A stretch of 64,000 bases of DNA from Bacteroidia bacterium (GTDB taxonomy: Bacteria; Bacteroidota; Bacteroidia; Chitinophagales; Chitinophagaceae), in the NCBI GenBank assembly GCA_030427635.1, contig JAUIBA010000001.1, positions 310,001-374,000 on the forward strand, in the 5' to 3' direction. The notes below the pieces were generated by a model. That model saw nothing but the letters and a program-made list of their open reading frames with translations. It was not told where the DNA came from and did no database searches. Positions 1-10,313 of this stretch are shown piece after piece. Position numbers and translations under genes: made by a program. Every line of letters starts with the position of its first letter. Positions within the stretch are counted from its first letter, which is position 1.

Positions 1-957
1 GAGCAGTACAAAACAATTATGCGGCAGGTAGAGCTGGTAGCACCTACTAACTTCTCTGTTATAATATATGGTGAAAGCGGCAGTGGTAAAGAGGTGGTAG
101 CACGTCAGATACATGCTAAAAGCAGTCGTTCTGCTGCACCTTTTGTGGCTATAGATTGTGGCGCCTTGTCGCGGGAACTGGCAGGTAGTGAACTATTTGG
201 TCATGAAAAAGGAGCCTTTACCGGTGCTATTGCTAAAAAGACGGGTAGTCTGGAACTGGCAAACACGGGTACTATGTTTCTGGACGAAATCGGAAACCTT
301 TCTTATGATATTCAGGTGTCACTATTGAGAGTGGTTCAGGAAAGGAAAATAAGGAGAGTAGGGGGGACTAAAGACATTGAGATAGATGTACGCATTATAG
401 TAGCCAGCAATGAACGGCTATGGGATCTGGCGCGTGCCGGTAAGTTCCGCGAAGACCTCTACCACCGTTTTAATGAGTTTAGCATTGATGTGCCACCTTT
501 AAGGGATCGTAAAGCAGATATTATGCAGTTTGCATATTTCTTCCTTAAGGCAACCAATGCAGAATTAGGCAAAACCGTGCAGGGCTTTTCGTCAGAGGTG
601 CAGGAGATTTTTGAAAACTATGTGTGGTATGGCAACCTCAGGGAGCTCAGGAATGTGATAAAGCGTGCTACCTTATTGACAGAAGGTGATATAATCGGTG
701 TCAGATCACTACCTTTTGAGTTGGCAAACTTTTCCAGGTTGCAGTTTGAGCAGTCACCCAGACAGGGAAGTATAGAAGACAATGCACAACCACTTGCCAA
801 CAAACTAAAAACTGCTAACCTCGATGCAGAGTATCAGGTAATACTGGAAGCATTGAAAAAAGCCGGATACAATAAAAGTAAAGCCGCCAGATTGTTGAAT
901 GTAGATAGGAAAACGCTTTATAATAAAATGAAGCAGTTCAGAGAATTGGATATGTAA
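1..957 (+). CDS. Sigma-54-dependent response regulator, NtrC family (5' partial)
   Basis: The frame is open from base 1, so the N-terminus (probably a receiver domain) lies outside the window; the ATG at 19 is internal. The visible part is an AAA+ sigma-54 activator domain: Walker A GESGSGKE, the GAFTGA loop that contacts sigma-54, Walker B FLDEIG, and the arginine-finger region around FREDLYHRF. It ends in a Fis-type helix-turn-helix (NKSKAARLLNVDRKTLYNKM). Family knowledge: such proteins use ATP hydrolysis to open sigma-54 promoters after phosphorylation. The histidine kinase gene starts 23 bases downstream on the same strand, so the two probably form a cognate pair. Confidence 0.93.
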   Translation, partial: EQYKTIMRQVELVAPTNFSVIIYGESGSGKEVVARQIHAKSSRSAAPFVAIDCGALSRELAGSELFGHEKGAFTGAIAKKTGSLELANTGTMFLDEIGNLSYDIQVSLLRVVQERKIRRVGGTKDIEIDVRIIVASNERLWDLARAGKFREDLYHRFNEFSIDVPPLRDRKADIMQFAYFFLKATNAELGKTVQGFSSEVQEIFENYVWYGNLRELRNVIKRATLLTEGDIIGVRSLPFELANFSRLQFEQSPRQGSIEDNAQPLANKLKTANLDAEYQVILEALKKAGYNKSKAARLLNVDRKTLYNKMKQFRELDM

Positions 958-980
958 GATACGAAACAGGAATTAATAGT

Positions 981-2525
981 ATGAGGAGAGAGTCAGCTTA
1001 TCAAACCGATAGTACAGATACTGCCCGTAGGGTTGCAATGGGAGGACCGGGATTGACGGTGCTTATAGCCCGGGAGGGACATCAGGTATTATTTGTCAAT
1101 CGGCTTTTTACAGAATATACAGGATATGATGAATCAGCAATAACAGGAACAGCTTTCCCTGATTTATTGTCTCCATATGAACGGGAACGTTTTGAAAGAC
1201 AGCTTATATCCATCGATGAAGGGAGATATAATCTTCAGGACTTTGTTATTTATCAGCTTGCCGGCAGCGATGGACATTTACTGTCTTTTTGTATCTATTG
1301 TGCTGTGAGTGAGCCGGTAAGCGAGGGAGAGCCGGCCGGATATCAGTTGTTACTGATCCCCAATCCATCTGAGCAGAATATTCCTTACAACTCTTCAGAA
1401 ACCAGAGCTTTGTTTCTAAAGCATTTTGAGGCCGATGGGTTCGGCACTTTTGAATGGGTATTGGATATTGATATAGTATTCTGGTCGGCTGGTGTATATA
1501 AGATATATGAGGTGAATAAATTTGTTACAGATATTAATGTGGCGTTTACCCGTAAATTCATACACCCCGATGACCGGCAGCAGACCGAATACAATTCGCA
1601 GATAGCTATCAGTACCCATTCCGACCTTGATACTGAGTTCAGAATTATAACAGAGTCGGGCGTTACAAAAGTCTTACACTGTCTGGGCCTGCCGGTATCA
1701 GATAATAGCGGTAGAGTTATAAAGTTTATTGGCAGTGTACGTGATATCAGCAAGCAGAGAGCCATTGAGGAGAATCTGCGCCATAAAATGGAAGAACTCC
1801 GGTGGTCAAACCGTGAACTGGAAGACTTCGCATATGCCGCCAGTCATGACCTGCAGGAACCCCTGCGCAAAATCACAACTTTTAGTGACAGGTTGCGGGA
1901 AAAATATCGTGACTCACTGGCCGGTGAGGGAGAGATGTACCTTTCCCGTATGGTTGCCTCGGCCGACAACATGAGACTGCTTATAAACGGCCTGCTGGAC
2001 TTTTCCCGGATATCAAGAGCTCATTCTCCATTTGCACAGGTAAGTCTCGGCATTGTGGTGAAGCAGGTAATGAGCGACCTTGAGCTAAAGATAGAAGAAA
2101 CCAATACTACCATTGATATCGGCATTTTACCTGTAGTTGATGCAGAAGCGTCTCAGATGAAGCAGTTGTTTACTAACCTCATCAGTAATGCAATAAAGTT
2201 CCACCGCAAAGGAGTACCTCCGGTTATTAATATTAGCTCTCTGCCGGTATCAGAAACAGACATTTTTACACATGGGTTGTCACATGAAGTACAATATCAT
2301 AAAATAGTAGTTTCTGACAATGGTATTGGCTTTGAGAACGAGTATGCTGGCCGCATATTTCAGGTGTTTCAGCGGCTTCATGGCAAGTCAGAATATCCCG
2401 GGTCTGGAGTAGGGCTGGCTATCTGTAAAAAGATATTGGAACATCACAATGGTGTGATATATGCCGAGAGTCGTAAAGACTATGGCGCAACATTTGTTAT
2501 GTTTCTGCCACATCGCCAGAAGTAG
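981..2525 (+). CDS. PAS-domain sensor histidine kinase
   Basis: A 514-residue kinase with no obvious signal peptide or membrane segment, so probably cytoplasmic. Two PAS-like regions (about residues 20-125 and 145-260) precede a HisKA dimerisation domain with the phospho-acceptor His near residue 289 in SHDLQEPLRKI. The C-terminal HATPase_c domain shows the N box LFTNLISNAIKFHRKG, the G1 box SDNGIGF and the G2 box GSGVGLAICKKI. The H-box type is common in Bacteroidota and in phytochrome-like kinases. It follows the NtrC-type regulator by 23 bases and is probably co-transcribed, so it likely phosphorylates that regulator. The ligand cannot be told from the sequence. Confidence 0.92.
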   Translation: MRRESAYQTDSTDTARRVAMGGPGLTVLIAREGHQVLFVNRLFTEYTGYDESAITGTAFPDLLSPYERERFERQLISIDEGRYNLQDFVIYQLAGSDGHLLSFCIYCAVSEPVSEGEPAGYQLLLIPNPSEQNIPYNSSETRALFLKHFEADGFGTFEWVLDIDIVFWSAGVYKIYEVNKFVTDINVAFTRKFIHPDDRQQTEYNSQIAISTHSDLDTEFRIITESGVTKVLHCLGLPVSDNSGRVIKFIGSVRDISKQRAIEENLRHKMEELRWSNRELEDFAYAASHDLQEPLRKITTFSDRLREKYRDSLAGEGEMYLSRMVASADNMRLLINGLLDFSRISRAHSPFAQVSLGIVVKQVMSDLELKIEETNTTIDIGILPVVDAEASQMKQLFTNLISNAIKFHRKGVPPVINISSLPVSETDIFTHGLSHEVQYHKIVVSDNGIGFENEYAGRIFQVFQRLHGKSEYPGSGVGLAICKKILEHHNGVIYAESRKDYGATFVMFLPHRQK

Positions 2526-2584
2526 ATTTACATGTTGCTTATTGTATTGCCGGCTATTTTATAACTGACTTGCTGCATTTTTCT

Positions 2585-3133
2585 ATGTCGTCATTTCGTT
2601 TCTGGAGATGCTTGTTGCTTTCGTTTTGTGTGGTTACATTTTGTGTGTCCGTAGTAAGTGCGCAGCATAAATCCATCACACCTACCACGTCTTTTACCGT
2701 GTCAGGACATGTCCGCAATCCGGGACGCTTTTCTTTAAAGGGTCTTCAGGATTACCCGAAGCAGATTGAAGATAGTGTGATGGTCATTGACAAAAAGGGT
2801 ATGGTAAAGACAACACTATATCATGTGCAGGGAGTATTACTTACAGATGTATTGAATGCTGCTGATATTCAGATGGCGGATAACCGAGACTATAATCGCC
2901 TTGCAGTAATACTTACAGCATCAGACGGCTATACCAATGTGTACTCATGGAATGAGCTGTATAATACCCCTGTTGGTAAAGCAGTGTATATTGTAACATC
3001 TGTTAATGATAGTGCACCTGGTGATTATAATGGTGCCATACTGGTGTTCAGTAACCGCGACCTGGTATCTGGCAGGCGGCATATGAAGGCATTGCAGAAT
3101 GTAGAAGTGCGGCTACTTACACCTGCAGAGTAG
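2585..3133 (+). CDS. Exported molybdopterin-binding-fold protein, probably not catalytic
   Basis: The start at 2585 (MSSFRFWRC) places a signal peptide ending near VVSAQ at the N-terminus; an upstream in-frame start at 2570 is possible. The mature part resembles the sulfite-oxidase-type molybdopterin domain: an N-terminal 'G-x-V-x-NPGRFSL' strand, 'VQGVLLTDVLNAADI', and a 'SDGYTNVYSWNEL' segment. No cysteine remains after the signal peptide, so the Cys ligand of true sulfite-oxidase-type enzymes is absent. It may be a cofactor-free relative. It follows the kinase on the same strand and is convergent with the transglutaminase gene, the two ending back to back. Confidence 0.6.
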   Translation: MSSFRFWRCLLLSFCVVTFCVSVVSAQHKSITPTTSFTVSGHVRNPGRFSLKGLQDYPKQIEDSVMVIDKKGMVKTTLYHVQGVLLTDVLNAADIQMADNRDYNRLAVILTASDGYTNVYSWNELYNTPVGKAVYIVTSVNDSAPGDYNGAILVFSNRDLVSGRRHMKALQNVEVRLLTPAE

Positions 3134-5101
3134 TTATTGCTGCATTACTTCTCTTTTTGCTTTCTCCAGCTTTCGTATGGCGTTCTGAGCAGTATTTCTC
3201 ATGTTTTCATTTTCTTTCAGGTCTGTATATTTCTTTCTGGCCAGTGTTCGCTCTTCCAGTTGCGAGCGGTTCTTTTCTGCTGCTTCCATATAGTCCACCA
3301 CCTTCATTTGTCTTTTCGCAAGACTTATCAGTCCTTCAAAAAGCTTCTTGTTCACACGTATATATTCAATATTACTGTTGATGCAGGATATAGCAGAGTC
3401 ACTGGCAGTTGCATATACCGTTGCTTCTGCATTATATTTTTCAGTAAGCATAGCACTCCCTCCGGCCAGTTTCTTGTACTGCTCTATACTGCGCATATTA
3501 CTTTTATGAATATTCAGTGCCTGCATGTGGTTTTTTATCAGTCTGTCGTATTGTGCAGATACAGAATCAAACCGCTGGAAATAGAACTTAATTAGAGTAT
3601 CTGTAATACCGTACTTCTGTTTTTTGAACATGCCATTCCATTTTTTTACCTCATCGTCATAGCTGTCCTGCATACCAATGCGTGCTAAAGCTTCCTGTCT
3701 CAGCATTGAGTCCTCTATAGTAAGAGATGCTGCCAGGGAGTCAAGCATCAGCTTACTGTCTGCAACCAACGATTGAATTTTTCCGCTGCTCTCATCCATT
3801 ATGGCATTTAATTTGTCAGTCCTGTCTTTCCTTACTGTCAGCGAGTCATCAATAGCTGTTAGTTCAGGTGCACCCGGCCTTTTAAGTGTTCTTGCTTCCT
3901 GTATATTGCTTAGTTTGTCTGTATCTATCTGCTTCTTTTTACTGATGATGTCTGCCCCCTTTTTACGCACACGGGCAGCGGCAGATACGCTACTCTTTAT
4001 ATGTTTCTGGCTTTCAGCTATAAGCCTTTTATCATCAGTTCTTATCTGCCTTATGTGCATTCGTGCATCCAGCGCTTTGGCTTTATTTTTACGGTTTAGT
4101 CGGCTATATTCTTCCGGAAGACCTTTTTTCTGCTGCTTTATGTATTGTAGCGCATTTTTCATAGTGTCTCCTGCTTTTTTCAGCAATACTGCAGCATCCT
4201 TACCGGTTGTATTTTCGTCCAGATGGTTAAGTATTGAGTCTGTAACAATACTGTTACGTATGGCTAGTGCAAGGTGATATCTATGATTGAACATATATGC
4301 GCGGCCAGCTGCGTCATAATATTTCTCTTCAGGAGACATGTCTGCTATTTTATCCAGTTCCGGTGCCGATTGTTTCAGTGTACTGTACTGTGTATTGAAG
4401 CTGATAATTGCACTATCCCCCGACTCAAAAACAGCAAGAGGCATAGCGGTATCTGTAAGTTGCCACAGTGGGTCTGCTGGCAGATGCCTTAACCGAAACT
4501 GGAATGGAGACTGCATGAAATATTGAGGGTCATATCCAAAACGGAATTTCAGATTCTTCGCTTTAAGCTTTTTTTGCAGATGCAGCTTTCTTAGCAGGTC
4601 CTGCAAAAAGCTGGAATTCTGGTACAGCCCACCAGCACCCCATGTAGGGTCTGCCAGCTCCCATTTACCAGCTATTTTTACTGCTACCCATTGGTGACGG
4701 GGTATATACATAGAGTCCCCGTTGTCAAAGATCATGTCTTTTGCATAGCCATCTATGGTGACTGCGTTTAACCCTACAGATTTGCACAGTGCTACATACA
4801 ATTGTGAATAGCCCACACAAACCGCTTTATGGTTTTTGAGTGCTTCTTTGGCTTTGTCTGCGTCATCAGCGCCTGGTTTCCACATGCCATTTACATCATA
4901 GGCAATGTTGTGTGTCACCCAGTTATAGATTGCGTTTGCTTTTTCTTTTTCTGAACTGAGGTCTAAAGCCAGCTCAGCTGCTATCGCATCTATATCAGTT
5001 CCGTGGTCGCTGGTTAGCTTTATACCTATTGTGGTATCTGTTTGTGCGTTTGTATTAAAACAGTTAAATATGAGTATCAGAAGAATCAGGTGTGTGCGCA
5101 T
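3134..5101 (-). CDS. Secreted transglutaminase-like protein with long coiled-coil tail
   Basis: The ATG at 5101 (MRTHLILL) is preferred over an upstream TTG at 5110 and gives a signal peptide ending near NTNAQ. Residues ~40-160 form a transglutaminase/protease-like domain with the expected triad: Cys in AVCVGYSQLY, His in PRHQWVAVKI and Asp in ELADPTWGAGG. The remaining ~480 residues are strongly charged and Lys/Asp/Gln-rich with heptad-like stretches, so an extended coiled coil is likely. Family members hydrolyse or cross-link peptides and many act in the envelope. The substrate is unknown. Confidence 0.8.
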   Translation of the reverse strand: MRTHLILLILIFNCFNTNAQTDTTIGIKLTSDHGTDIDAIAAELALDLSSEKEKANAIYNWVTHNIAYDVNGMWKPGADDADKAKEALKNHKAVCVGYSQLYVALCKSVGLNAVTIDGYAKDMIFDNGDSMYIPRHQWVAVKIAGKWELADPTWGAGGLYQNSSFLQDLLRKLHLQKKLKAKNLKFRFGYDPQYFMQSPFQFRLRHLPADPLWQLTDTAMPLAVFESGDSAIISFNTQYSTLKQSAPELDKIADMSPEEKYYDAAGRAYMFNHRYHLALAIRNSIVTDSILNHLDENTTGKDAAVLLKKAGDTMKNALQYIKQQKKGLPEEYSRLNRKNKAKALDARMHIRQIRTDDKRLIAESQKHIKSSVSAAARVRKKGADIISKKKQIDTDKLSNIQEARTLKRPGAPELTAIDDSLTVRKDRTDKLNAIMDESSGKIQSLVADSKLMLDSLAASLTIEDSMLRQEALARIGMQDSYDDEVKKWNGMFKKQKYGITDTLIKFYFQRFDSVSAQYDRLIKNHMQALNIHKSNMRSIEQYKKLAGGSAMLTEKYNAEATVYATASDSAISCINSNIEYIRVNKKLFEGLISLAKRQMKVVDYMEAAEKNRSQLEERTLARKKYTDLKENENMRNTAQNAIRKLEKAKREVMQQ

Positions 5102-5446
5102 ACTTTGCAATATGCCCTAAATATAAGTCACACTTCTATAAGTACCAACGTATGACTTTCAGCATATGAGGTTTTCAATTATGTCCGGTGTTCGTTCCAT
5201 TCAGGCTTATGGATATGTTTTACCACAAAAGAAAAAAGCATCATTTTCTGAATAGTAGCTGCCGTAGTTATTAATCTGTATTTCTATGTAATACCCAGGA
5301 TAATGCACATGTTTTACGTCTGTATATATAAGGTCACTTTGAATGATTATATATTTAGTAACATGTATTTCCACAAACTACCCACAATGCCTGTAAATTA
5401 ACGGTTTTTAGGTAGTATGCGCCTGACTATTACGACTCGGAAACAT

Positions 5447-5454
5447 TATATTTG
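5447..5454 (+). promoter_or_regulatory. Putative -7 element of the gyrA promoter
   Basis: TATATTTG fits the Bacteroidota -7 consensus TAnnTTTG and lies 23 bases before the gyrA ATG. The rest of the 376-base gap upstream of gyrA shows nothing else recognisable. Confidence 0.55.
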
Positions 5455-5477
5455 CAATTCGCATTTTTATGTAATTT

Positions 5478-8168
5478 ATGGATCAGAACAATGAGGAACA
5501 AGTGCCTCAGGGAGCTCCTGAGGAAACAAATAAAATAGTTCCCGTAAACATAGAGGAGCAGATGAAGACCGCATATATCGACTATTCTATGTCGGTAATT
5601 GTAGGTCGTGCGCTCCCCGATGTAAGGGATGGCCTGAAGCCTGTACATCGTCGTGTGTTGTTTGCCATGCATGAGCTGGGTAATACACATAATAAACCAT
5701 ATAAGAAGTGTGCACGTATCGTAGGTGAGGTGCTGGGTAAGTACCATCCGCATGGCGATACTGCTGTATATGATGCTATGGTGCGTATGGCGCAACCATG
5801 GAGCATGCGCTATATGCTGGTAGACGGTCAGGGTAACTATGGTAGCCAGGATGGTGACAACCCGGCCGCTATGCGTTATACCGAGGCCCGTATGCTGCGT
5901 CTGGGTGAGGCTATGATGGAGGATATTGACAAAGAAACAGTCGACTTCACACTGAACTTTGACGACTCGTTACAGGAGCCTACCGTATTACCTACACGCA
6001 TTCCCAGCCTTCTGGTAAATGGTTCTTCCGGCATTGCTGTTGGTATGGCTACCAATATGATGCCGCACAATCTTACAGAGGTTATAGACGGTTGTCTTGC
6101 TTACATTGACGATAGAGAAATCTCTATTGAGGATCTCATGAAGCATGTTAAGGCCCCTGACTTTCCTACCGGAGGTATTATATACGGTATAGATGGCATA
6201 CGGCAGGGTATGCATACCGGCAGGGGTAGAGTAGTGCTGCGGGGAAAAGTAACTGTAGAAACCACTAAGAACGGAAAAGAGCAGATTATCATTACCGAGG
6301 TACCATACCAGGTAAGCCGCGATGCGCTTGCAGAAAAAATAGGTATACTTGTCAATAACAAAATTATTGAGGGTATAACTCACGTAGCCAATGAGTCTAA
6401 TAAGGAAGGTACACGTATAGTTGTGGAGCTGCGCCGCGATGCTGTAGCACAGGTTATCATCAATCAGCTGTATAAGTACAGTGAGCTGCAGACATCATAT
6501 GGCATTAATAATGTAGCACTTGTTAATGGTCGTCCCCGTACGCTCAACCTGAAAGACCTTATATCTGAATTTGTTTCTTTCAGGCATGAGGTTGTTGTGC
6601 GCCGTACACAGTTCGAGCTTAAGGAAGCCCGTAAGCGTGCACATATACTGGAAGGCTACCTTATAGCGCTGGACCATCTGGATGAGGTAATAGCGCTGAT
6701 ACGCAGCTCTGCCACACCTGAAATTGCCAAAGAGGGCCTTATCACTCAGTTTGGCATGACTGATATTCAGGCGAAAGCAGTACTGGAGTTACGCCTTCAG
6801 CGTCTCACAGGCATGGAGCGTGATAAAATACGCGAGGAGCATGCTGAGCTGATGAAACTGATACAGCACCTTGAAGCGATACTTGCTGATGAAGGTATGA
6901 GGTATCAGATTATCAAAGATGAGCTAACTGATGTTCAGAAGAAGTTTGGTGATGAGCGTAAGAGTGAGATACACTACATGGCCGACGAAATGAGAATTGA
7001 AGATCTCATAGAAAAAGAAGATGTCGTTATCACTATCAGTCACCTCGGTTACATAAAGCGTACATCTGCTGCCGAGTATCGTGCACAGAGAAGAGGAGGT
7101 AGAGGTGCAATGGGTGGCCGTACACGCGACGAGGACTATATAGAGCATCTGTTTGTTGCATCTACCCACCATACGCTCATGTTCTTTACAGAAAAAGGAC
7201 GCTGTTACTGGCTAAAGGTGTATGAAATACCTGAGGGCGATAAAAATGGTAAGGGTCGTGCTATACAGAATATGATGCAGATACCACCTGACGATAAGAT
7301 ACGTACAGTAATAGATGTGCCGCGTCTTGATGATGAAGATTATGTATCCAGCCGCAGCATAGTACTTTGTACCAAGAGGGGTATCATCAAAAAGACAAGA
7401 CTGGAAGACTTCAGCAGACCGAGGTCTACCGGTGTAAATGCTATTACCATAGAAGAAGGAGACCGCCTGCTGGATGTCTCAATGGTAGTAAATGAAGAAA
7501 GCTACATAATGATGGCTGTGAAGAGTGGCCGTGCAGTATGCTTTGCCGATGAGAAAGTAAGAGCTACCGGTCGTGGTGCGATAGGTGTATTCGGTATAGA
7601 ACTGGATGATGAGCATGATGAGGTTATAGGTATGATATGCATAGGACGTACCGATATACGCCGGCAGATACTGGTGGTATCAGGTAACGGACTTGGAAAG
7701 CGTACCCCATTCCTGGTGCCGGCTACAGAAGAGGAGATTGCAGAGCAGAGTGGCAACCTGGTAAAAGTAACAGATGAAGAAGGTAATGAAAAAGATTACA
7801 TACTTTCTTACCGTGTTACAAACCGTGGTGGTAAAGGTGTTAAGACACTGAATGTTACAGATAAAACCGGACCACTCGTAGGGTTGCTGGGTGTGGACAA
7901 GGATGATGATCTGATCATTACATGCGAGTCTGGTGTTACTATCCGTATGACAGTTGAGTCTATCAGGGAAGCCGGACGTGCTACGCAGGGAGTTAAGCTC
8001 ATAAATATTGATGGGGGAGATAGAATTGCTGCTATAGCGAGCATTGTACCCATGAAGGATGAGCAGGATGATGAGGAAGCTGCTGAAGGTACTGAAGGTG
8101 AAACCGGAGAACAGACCAGCACCGAAGGTGGTGAAGCCGCAGCAGAAACACATGGTACTGACTCCTAA
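5478..8168 (+). CDS. gyrA: DNA gyrase subunit A
   Basis: The breakage-reunion subunit of DNA gyrase, 896 aa. The N-terminal winged-helix/tower region carries the quinolone-pocket segment [12 protein letters not shown], with Thr at residue 95 (the E. coli Ser83 position) and Asp at 99. The catalytic Tyr is near residue 134 in [10 protein letters not shown]. The C-terminal beta-pinwheel has the GyrA box QRRGGRG, which separates GyrA from ParC and is needed for wrapping and negative supercoiling. The last ~35 residues are an acidic Asp/Glu/Gly/Thr tail, a frequent autoregulatory feature of GyrA. The TPR gene follows after 44 bases. Confidence 0.97.
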   Translation: MDQNNEEQVPQGAPEETNKIVPVNIEEQMKTAYIDYSMSVIVGRALPDVRDGLKPVHRRVLFAMHELGNTHNKPYKKCARIVGEVLGKYHPHGDTAVYDAMVRMAQPWSMRYMLVDGQGNYGSQDGDNPAAMRYTEARMLRLGEAMMEDIDKETVDFTLNFDDSLQEPTVLPTRIPSLLVNGSSGIAVGMATNMMPHNLTEVIDGCLAYIDDREISIEDLMKHVKAPDFPTGGIIYGIDGIRQGMHTGRGRVVLRGKVTVETTKNGKEQIIITEVPYQVSRDALAEKIGILVNNKIIEGITHVANESNKEGTRIVVELRRDAVAQVIINQLYKYSELQTSYGINNVALVNGRPRTLNLKDLISEFVSFRHEVVVRRTQFELKEARKRAHILEGYLIALDHLDEVIALIRSSATPEIAKEGLITQFGMTDIQAKAVLELRLQRLTGMERDKIREEHAELMKLIQHLEAILADEGMRYQIIKDELTDVQKKFGDERKSEIHYMADEMRIEDLIEKEDVVITISHLGYIKRTSAAEYRAQRRGGRGAMGGRTRDEDYIEHLFVASTHHTLMFFTEKGRCYWLKVYEIPEGDKNGKGRAIQNMMQIPPDDKIRTVIDVPRLDDEDYVSSRSIVLCTKRGIIKKTRLEDFSRPRSTGVNAITIEEGDRLLDVSMVVNEESYIMMAVKSGRAVCFADEKVRATGRGAIGVFGIELDDEHDEVIGMICIGRTDIRRQILVVSGNGLGKRTPFLVPATEEEIAEQSGNLVKVTDEEGNEKDYILSYRVTNRGGKGVKTLNVTDKTGPLVGLLGVDKDDDLIITCESGVTIRMTVESIREAGRATQGVKLINIDGGDRIAAIASIVPMKDEQDDEEAAEGTEGETGEQTSTEGGEAAAETHGTDS

Positions 8169-8212
8169 CAGGAATATAAGCAATCTGAAAACAAATATTA
8201 ATTAATATAAAA

Positions 8213-9481
8213 ATGAAGAAAACAATCCTTGTTGCTGCACTGGTAGCAGTATCGTTGCCCGGCATAGCTCAGTACAAGTACGTAGTAAGTGCTAACCTGG
8301 CGCTGAAATCTCAGAATTTTGAAGAAGCAAAGGAGCAGATAGACAAAGCAATGGCAAATCCTGAGACGGCTAAGAACCCTAAAGCACTTTTTGCAAAAGC
8401 TCAGATATATAATCAGTTGCAGGGGGTAGATAAGTATAAAGCTGATAATCCATGGAAAGATGCTATGGATGCAGCATTAGAGCTGGCAAATACAAAACCA
8501 GAGCATGAAAGGGACAATGTAAGCCAGATGCTTATGGTAGGTGCATTTCTTAGTTTCAATGAGGGTGTAAGAGCATACAACGATAAAGAGTATAAGATTT
8601 CGTCTGATATGATGAAGAAGGTTATATCTGTAGCGGAAATGGACGGCGGCAAGCGCTTTGATAAAATGCCACCTAACGCACGCAAGCAGATGGATACTGT
8701 AGTAGCTGATGCATACCTTACTATGGCTAATGCTACCTTCTTTGGTGGTGATATGGCAAATGCTATTCCCCTGCTGATAAAGGTGAAAAATAATCCTATC
8801 CGTAACAGTCCTGCAGTTTATCAGTGTCTGGTACAGGCATATGAAAAGGAGAATAACGAAGCACAGCAGCTTGCTATGATAGCAGAAGGCCGGAAGACTT
8901 TCCCATCTGATGCTACACTCCGTAACCTGGAGCTGAACTATTATATTAAAACAGGTAAAACAGCTGAGCTTATTAAGAAACTGGAAGAAGCATCTGCGAA
9001 AGAGCCGGGTAATTCAGACCTGCAGTTTAACCTTGCTACTATATATATGAATATGGCTAACCCTAAAGATGGTAGTAAGCCAGCTAACCAGGCAGACATA
9101 TATAAGAAAGCAGAAACTGCATTTACCAATGCTGTAAAAATCAACCCTGAAAATGCGGTATTAAATTACAACTTCGGGGCACTGTACTTTAACCAGGCTA
9201 CTGGTGTAAATGACCAGATGAATGCTATAACAGGCTCTACTAAAGCAGATATAGATAAATATGACGCTCTGAAAAAGCAGCGTGACGATTTGTTTGTGAA
9301 ATCTGCACCATATTTTGAAAAAGCACAAACTAAGTTTGGTGCAGTTGACGCTTCATCTCTGAATGACGAAGATATGCGTACATATAAGTCAACACTTCTG
9401 GCTCTGAGCAAGATATATGCTATACAGAGCAAACTTGACAAATCTTCAGAAATGAAGAAATTGTATGAGGGATTGAAATAA
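8213..9481 (+). CDS. Exported TPR-repeat protein
   Basis: A 422-aa protein with a clear signal peptide (MKKTILVAALVAVSLPGIAQ). The mature part is helical with TPR-like units, for example QNFEEAKEQIDKAMANP and 'YKKAETAFTNAVKINPENAVLNYNF' split around residues 295-320. It is probably a periplasmic protein-protein scaffold. It starts 44 bases after gyrA and ends at a strong terminator, so it may share the gyrA transcript. A functional link to gyrase is not implied. Confidence 0.8.
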   Translation: MKKTILVAALVAVSLPGIAQYKYVVSANLALKSQNFEEAKEQIDKAMANPETAKNPKALFAKAQIYNQLQGVDKYKADNPWKDAMDAALELANTKPEHERDNVSQMLMVGAFLSFNEGVRAYNDKEYKISSDMMKKVISVAEMDGGKRFDKMPPNARKQMDTVVADAYLTMANATFFGGDMANAIPLLIKVKNNPIRNSPAVYQCLVQAYEKENNEAQQLAMIAEGRKTFPSDATLRNLELNYYIKTGKTAELIKKLEEASAKEPGNSDLQFNLATIYMNMANPKDGSKPANQADIYKKAETAFTNAVKINPENAVLNYNFGALYFNQATGVNDQMNAITGSTKADIDKYDALKKQRDDLFVKSAPYFEKAQTKFGAVDASSLNDEDMRTYKSTLLALSKIYAIQSKLDKSSEMKKLYEGLK

Positions 9482-9501
9482 TTTAATATTCTTCGAGTGA
9501 T

Positions 9502-9536
9502 GCGCCCTGTAGTAATATGCTACAGGGCGCTTTCTA
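9502..9536 (+). terminator. Rho-independent terminator after the TPR gene
   Basis: An 11-bp perfect stem (GCGCCCTGTAG / CTACAGGGCGC) with a 7-base loop is followed by TTTCTATT, 20 bases after the stop codon. Confidence 0.8.
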
Positions 9537-9705
9537 TTATAGATATATTATACTTCTGCTCTCTGCTGTTTCATGAACATATCCGGAGACTGATTGAATG
9601 CCGGAGAAGGGTAGGGTAGAAAGGAAGATATATGTAAGCATTGCAGAACTTATTCTTAATACTGCTGCAGGTATATTATTATACGTTGCAACTAAATATT
9701 TCTGA

Positions 9706-9735
9706 CAAAAAAGAGGTGCCCTTACGGACACCTCT
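9706..9735 (-). terminator. Rho-independent terminator of the ArsR-type gene
   Basis: Read on the minus strand, an AGAGGTG-containing stem of ten pairs with one mismatch is followed by a run of six T, just past the stop of the regulator gene. Confidence 0.8.
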
Positions 9736-9758
9736 GGAAAAAATGTGATATCAGGCTA

Positions 9759-10118
9759 TTAGTTAGCTGACTCTTCAGAGTTAACCAGCTCATTTACAAA
9801 CTTAGCCACAGCTGCAATGCGTGCGTGGTTAAGTGCATAGTGAATGAATTTTCCGTCGCGCTCAGTGGTAACGATATTAGCACGGCGCAGAATAGCCAGG
9901 TGCTGTGAAGCAACTGACTGCTCAAGACGAAGCTTTACATAGATGTCGGTAACGTTCATACGCTTGTTTTCTTCAAGCAGTTTCACGATCTGCTGACGCA
10001 GTTTGTGATTGATGGCCCTCAGGGTCATTGCTGCATTTTTTACGGCTACATAGTCCAATTTGATCTGTTCGTTCGATCCCTTGATTACCAGAGTGTTTGC
10101 TGATACCGTCGTTTCCAT
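9759..10118 (-). CDS. ArsR-family winged-helix transcriptional regulator
   Basis: 119 aa. Residues ~30-105 are an ArsR/SmtB-like winged helix: LRQQIVKLLEENKRMNVTDI, the recognition helix QSVASQHLAILRRANIV and the wing TTERDGKFIHYAL. The DNA-binding helix lacks the CxC metal motif of ArsR, and no cysteine is present at all, so it is not a classical metal sensor. It stands alone with its own terminator and a 195-base AT-rich leader region, suggesting an independently controlled monocistron. The target is unknown. Confidence 0.85.
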   Translation of the reverse strand: METTVSANTLVIKGSNEQIKLDYVAVKNAAMTLRAINHKLRQQIVKLLEENKRMNVTDIYVKLRLEQSVASQHLAILRRANIVTTERDGKFIHYALNHARIAAVAKFVNELVNSEESAN

Positions 10119-10313
10119 TAAAACTAAATTTTACGATGTTAATTTGAGAAAAAAATATTTTAAAAATTATTCAGGAGAACCCTTATAAAATTGAGTTGCA
10201 AACATACTTATTTAAAGCGATATGATTGCCAAAATATTGATAAAAAAAGTTAACATTGAGTTAAAGTATTGATGAAAATTTTGAATGTTTAACCGCAGTA
10301 AATTGTTTATCAA

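Noticed and set aside
5582-8183. Several minus-strand frames of 60-167 codons opposite gyrA
   Set aside because: Shadows of a strongly conserved coding gene.
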